DNA of 64,000 nucleotides from DASPUH01 sp964518505 (GCA_964518505.1 CAZFGT010000001.1:1-64000), one strand, 5' to 3'. Positions 1 to 8,511 are shown, counted from the first letter of the stretch. Numbers and translations: made by a program. Notes: generated from the letters alone by a model not told the origin.

Positions 1-637
1 TGTTGCCCAGCTCGAAGGTCGGGTCGTTGTTGCCGCTGTACTCGTAGTCGACGATGTGCAGGCGCTGCCCGTCGTCGAGGTAGTTCTCCGCCAGCAGGTC
101 GTTGTGGCACGGCACGGTGGGCAGCGGCCGGCGGCCCAGGGCGCGTTCGAGGTGCGGGACCTCCACGACCAGCTCTCGATAGCCGTCGGGCACCGGGATA
201 GCCCGTTCATCCACGACCGCGAGGTAGTGCTCGGTCAGGCGGAACATGTCGAAGTCGCGCAGGAAGCGCGGCCCACCGTGCAGCGTGCCGAGCGCCTGGG
301 CCACGCGCGCCGGCATCTCCGGGCGGCTCATCGACTCGTTCGACATCGTCCGGCCGGGGATGAAGCCCAGGACCACGACGCCAAGCTCGGGCAGGACGTG
401 GATGACTTCCGGACCGATGCCCACGCTCGCCGCGGCGCGCGTGTTGTACAGCTCGTTCTCCCGGTCGATGGCCAGCAGCTCGGTCTGGGCGCCCGGGATG
501 CGCACGACATACGGCGTGTCCTCGACGCGGACGAGGTAGTTGTGATTGGTCAGGCCGCCCGACAGGAGGCTGACCTCCGAGACGCGGCCACGCCACGAGG
601 GGACGGCGGCGATGGCCGCTTCGACCGCCGCGCTCAC
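1..637 (-). CDS. Choline/aminoglycoside kinase-like phosphotransferase (3' end cut by window)
   Basis: The visible N-terminal 212 codons of a protein-kinase-like phosphotransferase (APH / choline kinase family). The N-terminus has the nucleotide-binding LSGGLTNHNYLVRV pattern typical of choline, ethanolamine and thiamine kinases. Near the window edge the catalytic HND (with LLAEN) is followed by the metal-binding loop IVDYEYSG. The start is GTG at 637, because the only upstream in-frame codon stretch ends at the TGA of the neighbouring gene (656-658). It is the last visible gene of a minus-strand run after DUF2461 and DUF427. The substrate cannot be told from sequence; choline or ethanolamine is the closest resemblance. 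The C-terminus lies outside the window. Confidence 0.85.
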   Translation of the reverse strand, partial: MSAAVEAAIAAVPSWRGRVSEVSLLSGGLTNHNYLVRVEDTPYVVRIPGAQTELLAIDRENELYNTRAAASVGIGPEVIHVLPELGVVVLGFIPGRTMSNESMSRPEMPARVAQALGTLHGGPRFLRDFDMFRLTEHYLAVVDERAIPVPDGYRELVVEVPHLERALGRRPLPTVPCHNDLLAENYLDDGQRLHIVDYEYSGNNDPTFELGN

Positions 638-655
638 GGCCGGCTCAAGGCGCGG

Positions 656-1156
656 TCACCAGCCCTCGGTGCCCGGCTCGCCCTTGAAGGGACCGACGAT
701 GCGCGAGGTCACCCAGCCGCCGTAGAAGCGGCCCGGCTGCGGGCTGGCCCGCTCGTCGCCCAGCCACGCGTCGTCGACCTTGCCGGCGTAGAAGGCGAGG
801 TGGCCCGTGATGGCCTCGTAGCCCGGCTTCGGCTGCTCGTAGGTCCAGGCCACGTTGGACACGTCGCGCGTCCCGTCGTGGAGCGACCAGTAACTGGCCT
901 CGCCCTTCCATTCGCACCACGTGCGGTGGGGCGAGGGGCGCAGCAGATCCATGCGTACGTCACTCCGGGGCACGTAGTACACCGGCGCGCCCGCCGTCTC
1001 CAGGACGCGCAGGGCGCTGGTGGAGTCGGCGATCGTGGTGCCACCGACCACGACGCGCACCCGCTCCGGGACCGCCTCCACGCGCGGCGGCCGGGGGTAG
1101 TCCCACACCGACTCCTGCCCCGGACCGGGGGTGATGGGACGAGGACGCGGGCCCAT
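656..1156 (-). CDS. DUF427 domain protein
   Basis: A 166-residue protein with the DUF427 layout. A TPGPGQESVWDYPRPP segment is followed by a region on non-native side chains (VVVGGTTIADST), the conserved VYYVP segment, a WCEWKGEASYW motif and a terminal YGGWVTS. The family is widespread in actinobacteria and Chloroflexota and has no firm biochemical role. I take ATG 1156 as the start. An in-frame GTG at 1177 would overlap the upstream DUF2461 stop by 8 bp and is equally possible, since neither has a clear ribosome site. It lies 18 bp upstream of the phosphotransferase and is probably co-transcribed with it. Confidence 0.85.
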   Translation of the reverse strand: MGPRPRPITPGPGQESVWDYPRPPRVEAVPERVRVVVGGTTIADSTSALRVLETAGAPVYYVPRSDVRMDLLRPSPHRTWCEWKGEASYWSLHDGTRDVSNVAWTYEQPKPGYEAITGHLAFYAGKVDDAWLGDERASPQPGRFYGGWVTSRIVGPFKGEPGTEGW

Positions 1157-1169
1157 GTGGTCGGCCACG

Positions 1170-1874
1170 TCAGTCACGCAGCCAGCCGACCGGCGCCTCA
1201 TGCCCGGGCAGCGCCGCCAGCAGGCGCAGCAGCGGCACGGCCCGCGCAAGCGTGTCGGCGACGGTGGCCGGCAGGTCCGGGGAGCAGGCATCGGCGTCCG
1301 CCAGCCCGCGCCCGAAGGTGATGTCCTTGAGGCGGAGGAGATCGAGGTCGGGATCATCGCCGCGGTAGCCGGACGGCGCCCGCTGTAGCCGGTCGCCGTC
1401 GAGGGCCCCGAACATGGCCGTGAAGGCGGGCGAGTCGACCACGGCGTGGACGGCGGCCCGGTCGGCCACGACCGCCGAGCGCCACGCGGCGAGGCGGGCC
1501 GGCGACGGATGCCACATGCCGCCGCCGACATAGACCTGGCCGGGCTGGAGGTGGAAGTAGCCGCCCACCCCACCCCCTTCCCCAGCCCACCCGAAGCTCG
1601 CGCTGGCGGCCGTCTTGTAGGGCGACTTGTCCTTGGAGAAGCGCACGTCGCGGTAGATGCGGAAGGGGGACTTCGCCGGATCGGACGTCAGCGGGATGCC
1701 ACGGGCAGCGAACGCTTCGCCCAGCGCCACGCAGAGGGCCTCGAGCGGCGCCTTGAGCAGCCGCTCGTACTCCGCCTTGCGCGGCTGGAACCAGGCCCGA
1801 TCGTTGTTCTGGCCAAGGTCGACCAGGAACTGCAGCGCCTGCGGTGTGAACCCGGGGAACCCTGCGTGCGCCAT
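1170..1874 (-). CDS. DUF2461 (TIGR02453) family protein
   Basis: A 234-residue protein with the full DUF2461 pattern: FTPQALQFLVDLGQNNDRAWFQPRKAEYE at the N-terminus, then PFRIYRDVRFSKDKSPYKTA and a glycine-rich GYYFHLQPG-like segment (here GGYFHLQPGQVYVGGGMW). The function of the family is unknown. Its length is normal. It starts at ATG 1874, only 37 bp from the divergent tryptophanase gene, so the two must share a very short promoter region. It heads the minus-strand DUF2461-DUF427-phosphotransferase run. Confidence 0.9.
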   Translation of the reverse strand: MAHAGFPGFTPQALQFLVDLGQNNDRAWFQPRKAEYERLLKAPLEALCVALGEAFAARGIPLTSDPAKSPFRIYRDVRFSKDKSPYKTAASASFGWAGEGGGVGGYFHLQPGQVYVGGGMWHPSPARLAAWRSAVVADRAAVHAVVDSPAFTAMFGALDGDRLQRAPSGYRGDDPDLDLLRLKDITFGRGLADADACSPDLPATVADTLARAVPLLRLLAALPGHEAPVGWLRD

Positions 1875-1911
1875 CGCCCTAGCCTAGCAAGGCGGGCGCG
1901 AGCGGGGGCGT

Positions 1912-3300
1912 ATGCTCGTGCCGATGGATGGCTGGCGGACGATCATCGAGCCGTTCCGCATCCATGCCGTCGAGCCGATCCGCCTGACGACCCGTGCCGA
2001 GCGCGCCGGGGCCATCGAGGCGGCCGGCTACAACCTCTTCAACGTCCATGCCGATGACGTCCTCATCGACCTGCTGACCGATTCCGGCACCGGTGCCATG
2101 AGCCGGGATCAATGGGCGGCCATCCAGCACGGCGACGAGAGCTACGCCGGCAGTCCCAGCTGGTACACCTTCCTGGCCGGCGTCCAGGCCCTCTTCCCGT
2201 TCCCCCACGTCATCCCGACCCACCAGGGTCGGGCCGCGGAGAAGATCCTCTTCAGCGTGGTGGGCGGCCCGGGCAAGGTCATCCCCAACAACACCCACTT
2301 CGACACCACCCGAGCGAACATCGAGGCGACCGGGGCGGAGGCCGTGGACCTGGTCATCGCCGAAGGCCGCGAGCCGGCCACGATCCACCCGTTCAAGGGC
2401 AACATGGACATCGACGCCCTGGAGCACCTCCTCGCCGAGCGGGCGGCGGACGTGCCCGTCGTGTTCATGACCATCACCAACAACTCGGGCGGCGGCCAGC
2501 CGGTCTCGCTGCGCAACCTGCGGGCCGTCCGCGCGGTGTGCGACCGGCACGGCATCCCCCTGTTCCTGGACGCCTGCCGCTTCGCCGAGAACGCCTGGTT
2601 CATCCACGAGCGCGAGGAGGGCCAGGCGGGTCGGTCGGTGGTGGACATCGTGCACGACATGGCGGCGCTGGCCGACGGCATGACGATGAGCGCCAAGAAG
2701 GACGGCCTGGCCAACATCGGTGGCTGGCTGGCCATGAACGACGGCGCCCTGGCCGAGCAGTGCCGCACGCTGCTCATCCTGACTGAGGGCTTCGTCACGT
2801 ACGGCGGGCTGGCCGGCCGCGACCTGGAAGCGATCGCGCAGGGGCTGCGTGAGGTCATCGACGAGGATTACCTGCGCTACCGGATCCGCTCCACGGCCTA
2901 CCTTGGCGAAGCGCTCGACGCGGCGGGCATCCCCATCGTCCGGCCGGTCGGCGGCCATGCGGTCTACATCGACGCGCGAGCCCTCCTGCCGCACATCCCG
3001 CCCCTCGCCTATCCCGGCCAGTCGCTCGCGGTGGCCCTGTACGTGGAGGGCGGCATCCGCGCCTGCGAGATCGGCACGGTCATGTTCGGGCGGCATCCCG
3101 ACGGCTCGGAGACGCCCGCGGCGATGGATCTGGTACGCCTGGCCATCCCCCGGCGCACCTACACCCAGAGCCACATCGACTACGTCATCGAAGTCGTCCG
3201 TGCGGTCGGCCAGCGCGCCGCCGATCTGCGGGGCTACCGCATCGCCTCCGAGCCGCCGGCCCTGCGCCACTTCACGGCCCGCTTCACGCCGCTCGCCTGA
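1912..3300 (+). CDS. tnaA: Tryptophanase / beta-eliminating lyase
   Basis: A 462-residue PLP-dependent beta-eliminating lyase; tryptophanase splits L-tryptophan to indole, pyruvate and ammonia. Landmarks are EPFRIHAVEPIR at the N-terminus, YIDLLTDSGT-like IDLLTDSGTGAMS, PTHQGR, NNSGGGQPVSL, and the SAKKD motif with the PLP lysine at about K263. Much of the C-terminal half (YGGLAGRDLEAIAQGL, PVGGHAVYIDAR) resembles tyrosine phenol-lyase. However, the phenol-lyase arginine in its MERG motif is replaced here by isoleucine (ACEIG), as in tryptophanases, so I favour tryptophanase. An alternative start is ATG 1924. No tnaC-like leader or TnaB permease is next to it. Confidence 0.88.
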   Translation: MLVPMDGWRTIIEPFRIHAVEPIRLTTRAERAGAIEAAGYNLFNVHADDVLIDLLTDSGTGAMSRDQWAAIQHGDESYAGSPSWYTFLAGVQALFPFPHVIPTHQGRAAEKILFSVVGGPGKVIPNNTHFDTTRANIEATGAEAVDLVIAEGREPATIHPFKGNMDIDALEHLLAERAADVPVVFMTITNNSGGGQPVSLRNLRAVRAVCDRHGIPLFLDACRFAENAWFIHEREEGQAGRSVVDIVHDMAALADGMTMSAKKDGLANIGGWLAMNDGALAEQCRTLLILTEGFVTYGGLAGRDLEAIAQGLREVIDEDYLRYRIRSTAYLGEALDAAGIPIVRPVGGHAVYIDARALLPHIPPLAYPGQSLAVALYVEGGIRACEIGTVMFGRHPDGSETPAAMDLVRLAIPRRTYTQSHIDYVIEVVRAVGQRAADLRGYRIASEPPALRHFTARFTPLA

Positions 3301-3301
3301 G

Positions 3302-3679
3302 GTGGGGACGCCGCTCCCCACGGCCGAGGGCCCCGATCCTGGTACGGGGCAGATCGGGTGCGCCTTCGCCGTCGTCGGCGCGCTCGTGGGGGACCTCATC
3401 GCCACGGTCGTCCTGGTGATCGTCCACCCGGACGAGATCTTCCCCAATGGGCCCGACCTGACGACGGCCCTCATCGCGCTGGGGATCGGGTGGGTGGTCG
3501 CCTTCGGTCTCGCCGTGATCGTGAGCGTCATCGTCGTCGGCATCGGGCTGACCCGGGTCGTCGGCCGCCTCACGGCCCGGGCCCGCGAACCCCTGCCGCT
3601 CGTCGCCGCGGCCTGGCTGGTCTGTGCCATGGTCATCGCCGGGACCGCCCTCTGGATCCTGGCGGGCAGCAACGGATAG
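3302..3679 (+). CDS. Small membrane protein, unknown
   Basis: A 125-residue protein starting at GTG 3302, immediately after the tryptophanase stop. It has three hydrophobic stretches: roughly residues 20-43, 58-84 and 98-120 (CAFAVVGALVGDLIATVVLV, ALGIGWVVAFGLAVIVSVIV, and AAAWLVCAMVIAGTALWILA). They alternate with short acidic or basic loops. No family is recognised. The tight spacing suggests translation from the tnaA transcript, but a link to tryptophan metabolism is only positional. Confidence 0.6.
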   Translation: MGTPLPTAEGPDPGTGQIGCAFAVVGALVGDLIATVVLVIVHPDEIFPNGPDLTTALIALGIGWVVAFGLAVIVSVIVVGIGLTRVVGRLTARAREPLPLVAAAWLVCAMVIAGTALWILAGSNG

Positions 3680-3779
3680 GCCCGGCTGGACGGCCCGGAC
3701 GGGCCCAACGTCGAACCGGAGTACCGTGTAGGCCCGAACGCTCGGCATCCCCCCATCCACCCCCGAGGTCCACCCATCG

Positions 3780-6700
3780 ATGTCCTACCGGCGACCACCT
3801 CGCAGCGACATCGGTGACGCGATCCAGGACTGGCTGAACCGCCAGGCGGCCGCCCAGCGCGACCGGGGCGACCGCGGCGGCGACGATGGGCCGCCCGCGG
3901 GCACACGCCGCACCGGGCCGCCGCGCCGGCTCCCGCGCCTGCCGTTCGTCATCTTCGCCATCCTGATCCTCGCCTGGCTGATCGTGGGGGCGGTGATCGA
4001 CCCGGCTGCCGACTACCTGTGGTTCACCAATGTCGGCTTCGGCGACGTGTGGACCACGCAGTTCGCCTACGGGGCGGCCCTGTTCGCGCTCGGTCTCGTG
4101 GTCGGGCTGGTCTTCCTGCTCGGCAACCTCGTGCTCGCGTGGCGCTGGGGTCACGAGCCGACCGATGAGGCCTTCGCCGCCCAGGCCCACACCCGGACCT
4201 GGCGTGTCAGCGACGCCGAGGTCGACGTGCTGTCCCTCGCCGCGGCCCTGCCCCGCCGCACGATCCGCACGATCGTGGCCGGCGTCGCCATCTTCTTCGG
4301 CCTGCTGTTCGCGTTCCGCCTGCCGGCCGCATGGCAGACGGTGGCCCTCTGGTTGCACGCCGTCCCGTATGCCCCGACGGGGACCGCCACCCCGGACCCC
4401 ATCTTTGGCCTGGATCTGGGCTGGTGGCTCTTCAGCCTGCCGATGCTGCACCTGGTCGCCGACGTGGCCGTGCTGCTGTTCGCCCTGAGCCTCCTGCTGA
4501 CCGGGGTCGCCTACGGCCTCGTGGCCCTCCGGGGCGGCGACGTGACGGCACGCCGGCCGATCCTGCACCTGGCCATCCTGGGCGGCGCGTTGCTGCTGAC
4601 GATCGCGGGCCTGCAATGGCTGGGCCGCTACGACCTGGCCTACGGCCAGAACGGGGCGGTCCCCGGCGTGACGGCGACGGATGCCGCGGTGCGCCTGCCG
4701 CTCATCGCCCTGACCGCCGTCACCACGGTCGTGCTGGCCGTCGCCATCGTCGTCCTGGCCGTGGTGCGCCGCGGCCGGGCCGCCCGCCTCGTGGCCGCCA
4801 TCGGGGGCAGCTGGTACGTCCTGTTGGTGGTCGCCGGCGCCGTCGCGCCGGCCCTCTACCAGCAGCTGGTGGTGACCCCCAACCAGAACTCGGCCGAGGC
4901 GCCGTACATCGCCAACAACATCGCCCTCACGCGGCAGGGCTTCGGCCTCGACGGGTGGACGGTGCAGTCCTACAACGGCAAGGCGACGCTCACCGCCAGC
5001 GACGTCAGCAACGACCAGGCTACCTTCGACAACGCGCGCCTGTGGGACTACCGGCCGCTTGGCACGACGCTCGACCAGCTGCAGACGGTGCGACAGTACT
5101 ACGACTTCACGTCGGTCGACATCGACCGCTACCTCATCGGCGGCGTGCCGACGGAGGTGATGCTCTCGGCCCGCGAGATGGCGCTGGACAAGAGCCAGAC
5201 GAATCCGACCTGGATCGCCCAGCACGTCCTGTACACGCACGGCTACGGGCTGGCGATGGTGCCCGTCAACGCCGTCGATGCCAACGGCTTGCCCGACCTC
5301 ATCGTCAAGGACCTGCCCGTCACGTCAGCCCCCGATGCGCCGCTGGTGAGCCAGCCGCGCATCTACTTCGGCGAGCGGCCGTCCGACTGGGTGCTGGTGG
5401 ATGCCCAGACCGACGAGTTCGACTATCCGTCCAGCATCGGCAACGGCAACGACGTCACGGACCAGTACGGCGGTTCGGCCGGCCTGTCCATCGGGTCGCT
5501 GCCCGCCCGCCTGCTGTGGGCGGCCAAGTTGGGCGACCTGAACCTGCTCATCAGCGACCAGGTGACGAATCAGACGCGCCTCGTCCTGCATCGCAGCCTG
5601 GCCGACCGGCTGGGCACGCTGGCGCCGTTCCTGACCCTGGATCCCGACCCGTACCTCGTGGTCGGGCCGGACGGCCGCCTGGTGTGGATCCAGGACGCGT
5701 ACCTGACCAGCGACGGGCTGCCGGCCGCGACACCCACCGATGACGCGGCCCTCAAGAGCCAGTACGACTACATCCGCAACAGCGTCAAGATCACCGTCGA
5801 CGCCTACGACGGCACGACCCACTTCTACGTGGCCGATCCGACCGATCCCCTCATCCGGGCCTGGCAGGGCGTCTTCCCCACCATGTTCCAGCCCCTCTCG
5901 GCGATGCCGGCCGGTCTGGTGGCCCACCTGCGCACGCCCGAGGCGATGTTCAACGCCCAGACCAAGACCTTCGCCCGCTATCACGTCACGGACGTGGCCA
6001 GCTTCTACAAGAACGACAACATCTGGACAGTGCCGGCGGTGAGCGAAGGCAGCACCCAGGTCGTGCCGCCGGAGGCCTACTACGTCGAGATGCGCCTGCC
6101 CGACCAGGCGGCCCCCGAATTCGTCCTGATCCAACCCATGGTGCCCGCGTCGCGGCCCAATATGATCGCCTGGGTGGCGGCCCGCAACGACGGCACGGCT
6201 CGGGGCCAGGTCACCGTCTACCAGCTGCCGGCCAACACGACCATCCAGGGGCCCAACCAGATCGAGGCCCGTATCGACCAGGATCCGGTCATCAGCGCCC
6301 AGATCAGCCTGTGGAACCAGAGCGGCTCGCAGGTCATCCGGGGCAACCTGCTGGTGATCCCGGTGGGCACCTCCTTCCTGTACCTGGAGCCGATCTTCCT
6401 GCAGTCCACGAGCGCGGCCTTCCCGCAGCTGACGAAAGTCGTGGTCGCCTCGTCGACCACCATCGGCTGGGGCAGCACGCTGGCCAACGCCCTCCAGGCG
6501 GTCACCAGCGGCGCGGGCACCGGGGGCACCGCCGGCACCGGCGGCGGATCGGGCGGCGGCGGCCCGCAGCCGACCGCCACGCCCGTCCCCACCGCGGCCA
6601 ACGGCAACCTGCCGACCGACATCCCCGGGCTGATCCAGTTCGCCAACGACCACTTCACGGCGGCCAAGGCAGCCCAGGCGCGCGGCGACTTCGTCACCTA

Positions 6701-6794
6701 CGGCCAGGAACTCCAGCTGGTCCAGGACGCCCTCGTCGCGTTGCAGGGGCTGACGGGCGCGTTGCCGACGCCGTCGATCTCGCCCGCCCCCTAG
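3780..6794 (+). CDS. UPF0182 (COG1615) large membrane protein
   Basis: A 1004-residue integral membrane protein of the UPF0182 family found in actinobacteria, cyanobacteria and Chloroflexota; function unknown. About seven hydrophobic helices lie in the first 350 residues. The first carries the family signature around DYLWFTNVGFGDVWTTQF. A long extracytoplasmic region follows with typical UPF0182 motifs (LTRQGFGLDGW, WDYRPLGTTLDQLQTVRQYY, VYTHGYG-like LYTHGYGLAMVPVN, YFGERPSDW). The C-terminus ends in a Gly/Thr-rich linker (about 890-930) and a short helical tail, as in family members with a low-complexity spacer. The basic cytoplasmic N-terminus (1-60) is disordered. Confidence 0.93.
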   Translation: MSYRRPPRSDIGDAIQDWLNRQAAAQRDRGDRGGDDGPPAGTRRTGPPRRLPRLPFVIFAILILAWLIVGAVIDPAADYLWFTNVGFGDVWTTQFAYGAALFALGLVVGLVFLLGNLVLAWRWGHEPTDEAFAAQAHTRTWRVSDAEVDVLSLAAALPRRTIRTIVAGVAIFFGLLFAFRLPAAWQTVALWLHAVPYAPTGTATPDPIFGLDLGWWLFSLPMLHLVADVAVLLFALSLLLTGVAYGLVALRGGDVTARRPILHLAILGGALLLTIAGLQWLGRYDLAYGQNGAVPGVTATDAAVRLPLIALTAVTTVVLAVAIVVLAVVRRGRAARLVAAIGGSWYVLLVVAGAVAPALYQQLVVTPNQNSAEAPYIANNIALTRQGFGLDGWTVQSYNGKATLTASDVSNDQATFDNARLWDYRPLGTTLDQLQTVRQYYDFTSVDIDRYLIGGVPTEVMLSAREMALDKSQTNPTWIAQHVLYTHGYGLAMVPVNAVDANGLPDLIVKDLPVTSAPDAPLVSQPRIYFGERPSDWVLVDAQTDEFDYPSSIGNGNDVTDQYGGSAGLSIGSLPARLLWAAKLGDLNLLISDQVTNQTRLVLHRSLADRLGTLAPFLTLDPDPYLVVGPDGRLVWIQDAYLTSDGLPAATPTDDAALKSQYDYIRNSVKITVDAYDGTTHFYVADPTDPLIRAWQGVFPTMFQPLSAMPAGLVAHLRTPEAMFNAQTKTFARYHVTDVASFYKNDNIWTVPAVSEGSTQVVPPEAYYVEMRLPDQAAPEFVLIQPMVPASRPNMIAWVAARNDGTARGQVTVYQLPANTTIQGPNQIEARIDQDPVISAQISLWNQSGSQVIRGNLLVIPVGTSFLYLEPIFLQSTSAAFPQLTKVVVASSTTIGWGSTLANALQAVTSGAGTGGTAGTGGGSGGGGPQPTATPVPTAANGNLPTDIPGLIQFANDHFTAAKAAQARGDFVTYGQELQLVQDALVALQGLTGALPTPSISPAP

Positions 6795-6809
6795 GGCCCT
6801 CCCTCGTGC

Positions 6810-6829
6810 GCGGTGCGAAGGTGCACCGC
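6810..6829 (+). terminator. Candidate hairpin after UPF0182 gene
   Basis: GCGGTGC and GCACCGC form a perfect 7-bp stem with a 6-nt loop, 16 bp downstream of the UPF0182 stop. No T-run follows, so intrinsic termination is only a possibility. Confidence 0.35.
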
Positions 6830-6915
6830 ATCCGCGGCCCGGGGGTCCATCGGCACCGTGGAACGGGCAGTTCGGCACTTATCCGAAGCTCGGTCGCGGT
6901 CCGTACCGTCGCATC

Positions 6916-7431
6916 GTGCAGACCCGCCTACCCCCGCGCGACCACTACGAGCTCCTGCAGGTCGTCCGCACCGCCGACCCCGAGGTCATCCGGGCTGCGT
7001 ACCGGGCCCTGGCCCAGAAATACCATCCCGATCTGGGCGGCACGGAGACCCAGATGGCGGCCCTCAACGACGCGTGGGCCGTACTCCGCGACCGGCAGGC
7101 ACGCGCGGCCTACGACCGCCAGCTCGCCGTCGCGGCCGACCGCGCTGGTGGGTCGGTCGACGGCAACCGCGCCCCCATCATCACGCCGCCGCCGGCCGCG
7201 GACCCGTCCGGGGGCACGATCCTGGACTACGGCCGCTACCGGGGCTGGTCCCTCGCCCAACTCGCCCGCCACGATCCCGACTACCTGCGGTGGCTCGTGC
7301 GGACGCCTGCCGGGCGCGCCTACCACACGGAGATCGAGGCGCTCCTGGCGGATCGGCGGCCGGACCCCGGGCGTACCCGACCCCGTGGCCGCGGCGGGCT
7401 GTTCGGCCGGGTGTCGACCGCCCCCCGCTAG
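6916..7431 (+). CDS. J-domain protein with DUF3820-like C-terminus
   Basis: A 171-residue protein from GTG 6916. Residues 9-67 form a DnaJ J-domain with the HPD tripeptide at 37-39 (KYHPDLGG), which stimulates the ATPase of DnaK-type chaperones. After a Pro-rich linker, residues about 103-135 (the DYGRYRGWSLAQLARHDPDY segment, followed by LRWLVRT) match the short GKYKGxxLxEIxxxDPxYLxWL repeat of DUF3820 / exonuclease-associated modules. The Gly-rich and zinc-finger parts of a full DnaJ are missing, so this is a specialised J-protein whose client would be set by the C-terminal module. Confidence 0.85.
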   Translation: MQTRLPPRDHYELLQVVRTADPEVIRAAYRALAQKYHPDLGGTETQMAALNDAWAVLRDRQARAAYDRQLAVAADRAGGSVDGNRAPIITPPPAADPSGGTILDYGRYRGWSLAQLARHDPDYLRWLVRTPAGRAYHTEIEALLADRRPDPGRTRPRGRGGLFGRVSTAPR

Positions 7432-7455
7432 GGCGTACCATCTGCGGCGCCAGCC

Positions 7456-7587
7456 ATGAAACGCCTCATCCTGCTGATCCTCACCGCCTGCGCCGGGGCG
7501 CTCGTCGTCTGGCGCGTGACGCGCGACGAAGAGCCCACGGCGGCCGAGCGCTGGGATCCTGACGGCGGGCCGCCTCCGGCCGCCTGA
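7456..7587 (+). CDS. 43-residue membrane peptide, DLW-39-like
   Basis: ATG 7456 opens a 43-residue frame: a hydrophobic helix (LILLILTACAGALVVW) followed by a short charged tail with TAAERWDP. This resembles the tiny DLW-39 proteins of high-GC Gram-positive and related bacteria, which have one N-terminal membrane helix and then a charged tail ending near a D-x-W or W-x-E/D motif. It follows the J-domain gene by 24 bp. Function unknown. The assignment rests on size and shape only. Confidence 0.5.
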   Translation: MKRLILLILTACAGALVVWRVTRDEEPTAAERWDPDGGPPPAA

Positions 7588-7659
7588 TTCGTCGGAGCAG
7601 CCACGGGGGGCTACGCTTCGCCCGAACTCGCACGTCGCGAGGCGGCTCCCGGAGGCAGC

Positions 7660-8019
7660 ATGAACCTCAACAGCGTCCTCATCGGCTCGGCCGATCCCGA
7701 GCGCCTGGCGGACTACTACACGAAGCTCTTCGGCGCGCCCGGCTGGGGGGCTGGCGGCTACAGCGGGTGGCAGCTCGGTTCCGGCTATGTCTCCGTCGGA
7801 CCTCACGACCAGGTCCACGGCAGTAACACCGAACCCGGACGGATCATGTGGAACATCGAGAGCGGCGACGTCAAGGCCGACTTCGAGCGGCTCAAGGCGG
7901 CTGGGGCGACCGTCGTCAAGGAGCCGTATCAGCCCGGCGAGATGCCCGATGCGTGGATCGCGACCTTCGCCGACCCGGACGGCAACTTCTTCCAGCTCGT
8001 CAGCGCGATGTCGATGTAA
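7660..8019 (+). CDS. VOC (glyoxalase/bleomycin-resistance fold) protein
   Basis: A 119-residue single-unit VOC protein. N-terminal LNSVLIGSADPERLADYYTKLFG and C-terminal PDAWIATFADPDGNFFQLV are the usual paired beta-alpha-beta-beta-beta halves. The metal-binding Glu/His set is incomplete, so enzymatic activity is uncertain. A good ribosome site (GGAGG) stands 6-7 bp before ATG 7660. A second VOC gene lies about 500 bp downstream. Confidence 0.85.
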   Translation: MNLNSVLIGSADPERLADYYTKLFGAPGWGAGGYSGWQLGSGYVSVGPHDQVHGSNTEPGRIMWNIESGDVKADFERLKAAGATVVKEPYQPGEMPDAWIATFADPDGNFFQLVSAMSM

Positions 8020-8077
8020 GTCGCGCCAAGTCGGGCCGAACGGCCCTTGCCGGGGACCCACCCCCGCGTCACGGTTA

Positions 8078-8154
8078 CCGGTTGGGAACCGGAACCAGCG
8101 AGTGGCCGAGGAACGAGTCCGAATCGGGTCGCCGAACCCGCGCGGTCTCGCTGG
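8078..8154 (+). other. Structured leader candidate (three stems)
   Basis: Three nested or adjacent perfect stems fill this gap upstream of a small membrane gene. CCGGTT pairs with AACCGG (8078-8092). CCAGCGAG pairs with CTCGCTGG (8095-8102 with 8147-8154). Inside the latter, CGGGT pairs with ACCCG (8125-8140). I do not recognise a known riboswitch consensus. A folded 5' leader or a terminator-rich spacer are both possible. Confidence 0.35.
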
Positions 8155-8189
8155 CCGATGGAACACAGTCGACCCCGCGGAGGTGCGTC

Positions 8190-8372
8190 ATGGCGCTCCA
8201 ACGGACCGTACTCGGCGAGCAGCTGGAAGCCCACCTCGAGCTTGCTCGCGTCCTGCTCATCATCGGCGCGGCCGTCCTCCTGACCGCGGTGATGATGGTC
8301 GTCTTCGGCTGGCACGGGGTCGCACCCTCGTACCAGATCGTGCCCGATCCGGCGGGCGTCCTGCCGTTCTAG
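8190..8372 (+). CDS. 60-residue single-pass membrane protein
   Basis: ATG 8190 follows a strong ribosome site (GGAGGT). The 60-residue product has a charged amphipathic N-terminus (ALQRTVLGEQLEAHLELAR), one membrane helix (about residues 22-41, rich in L, I, V, A and M) and a short tail. No family is recognised. The good ribosome site and the structured sequence upstream argue that it is a real gene. Confidence 0.55.
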   Translation: MALQRTVLGEQLEAHLELARVLLIIGAAVLLTAVMMVVFGWHGVAPSYQIVPDPAGVLPF

Positions 8373-8392
8373 GGCGTCGGTCATGGGGTAGA

Positions 8393-8413
8393 GTCCACCG
8401 CTAGGCAGTGGAC
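8393..8413. terminator. Hairpin GTCCAC/GTGGAC
   Basis: A perfect 6-bp stem with a 9-nt loop lies 20 bp after the small membrane gene. It has no T-tract. Termination is plausible but unproven. Confidence 0.3.
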
Positions 8414-8443
8414 GTGGGCCCGCTCGACCAAAACGATGTGCAT

Positions 8444-8466
8444 GGCGGCCGCTTGAAGCGGCCGCC
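8444..8466. repeat. Perfect 23-bp palindromic repeat
   Basis: GGCGGCCGC and GCGGCCGCC form a 9-bp perfect stem around TTGAA; the full 23 bp is an inverted repeat apart from its central base. It sits 45 bp before the second VOC gene. It could be a terminator for the upstream gene or a binding site for a dimeric regulator. Confidence 0.55.
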
Positions 8467-8511
8467 GCGCCGTCTGACCGGGTCTCCCGCCCAGCATCAG
8501 GAGGACGCCCC

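Noticed and set aside
8041..8160. c-di-AMP or c-di-GMP riboswitch
   Set aside because: The stems are real but the conserved loop sequences of those classes could not be found.
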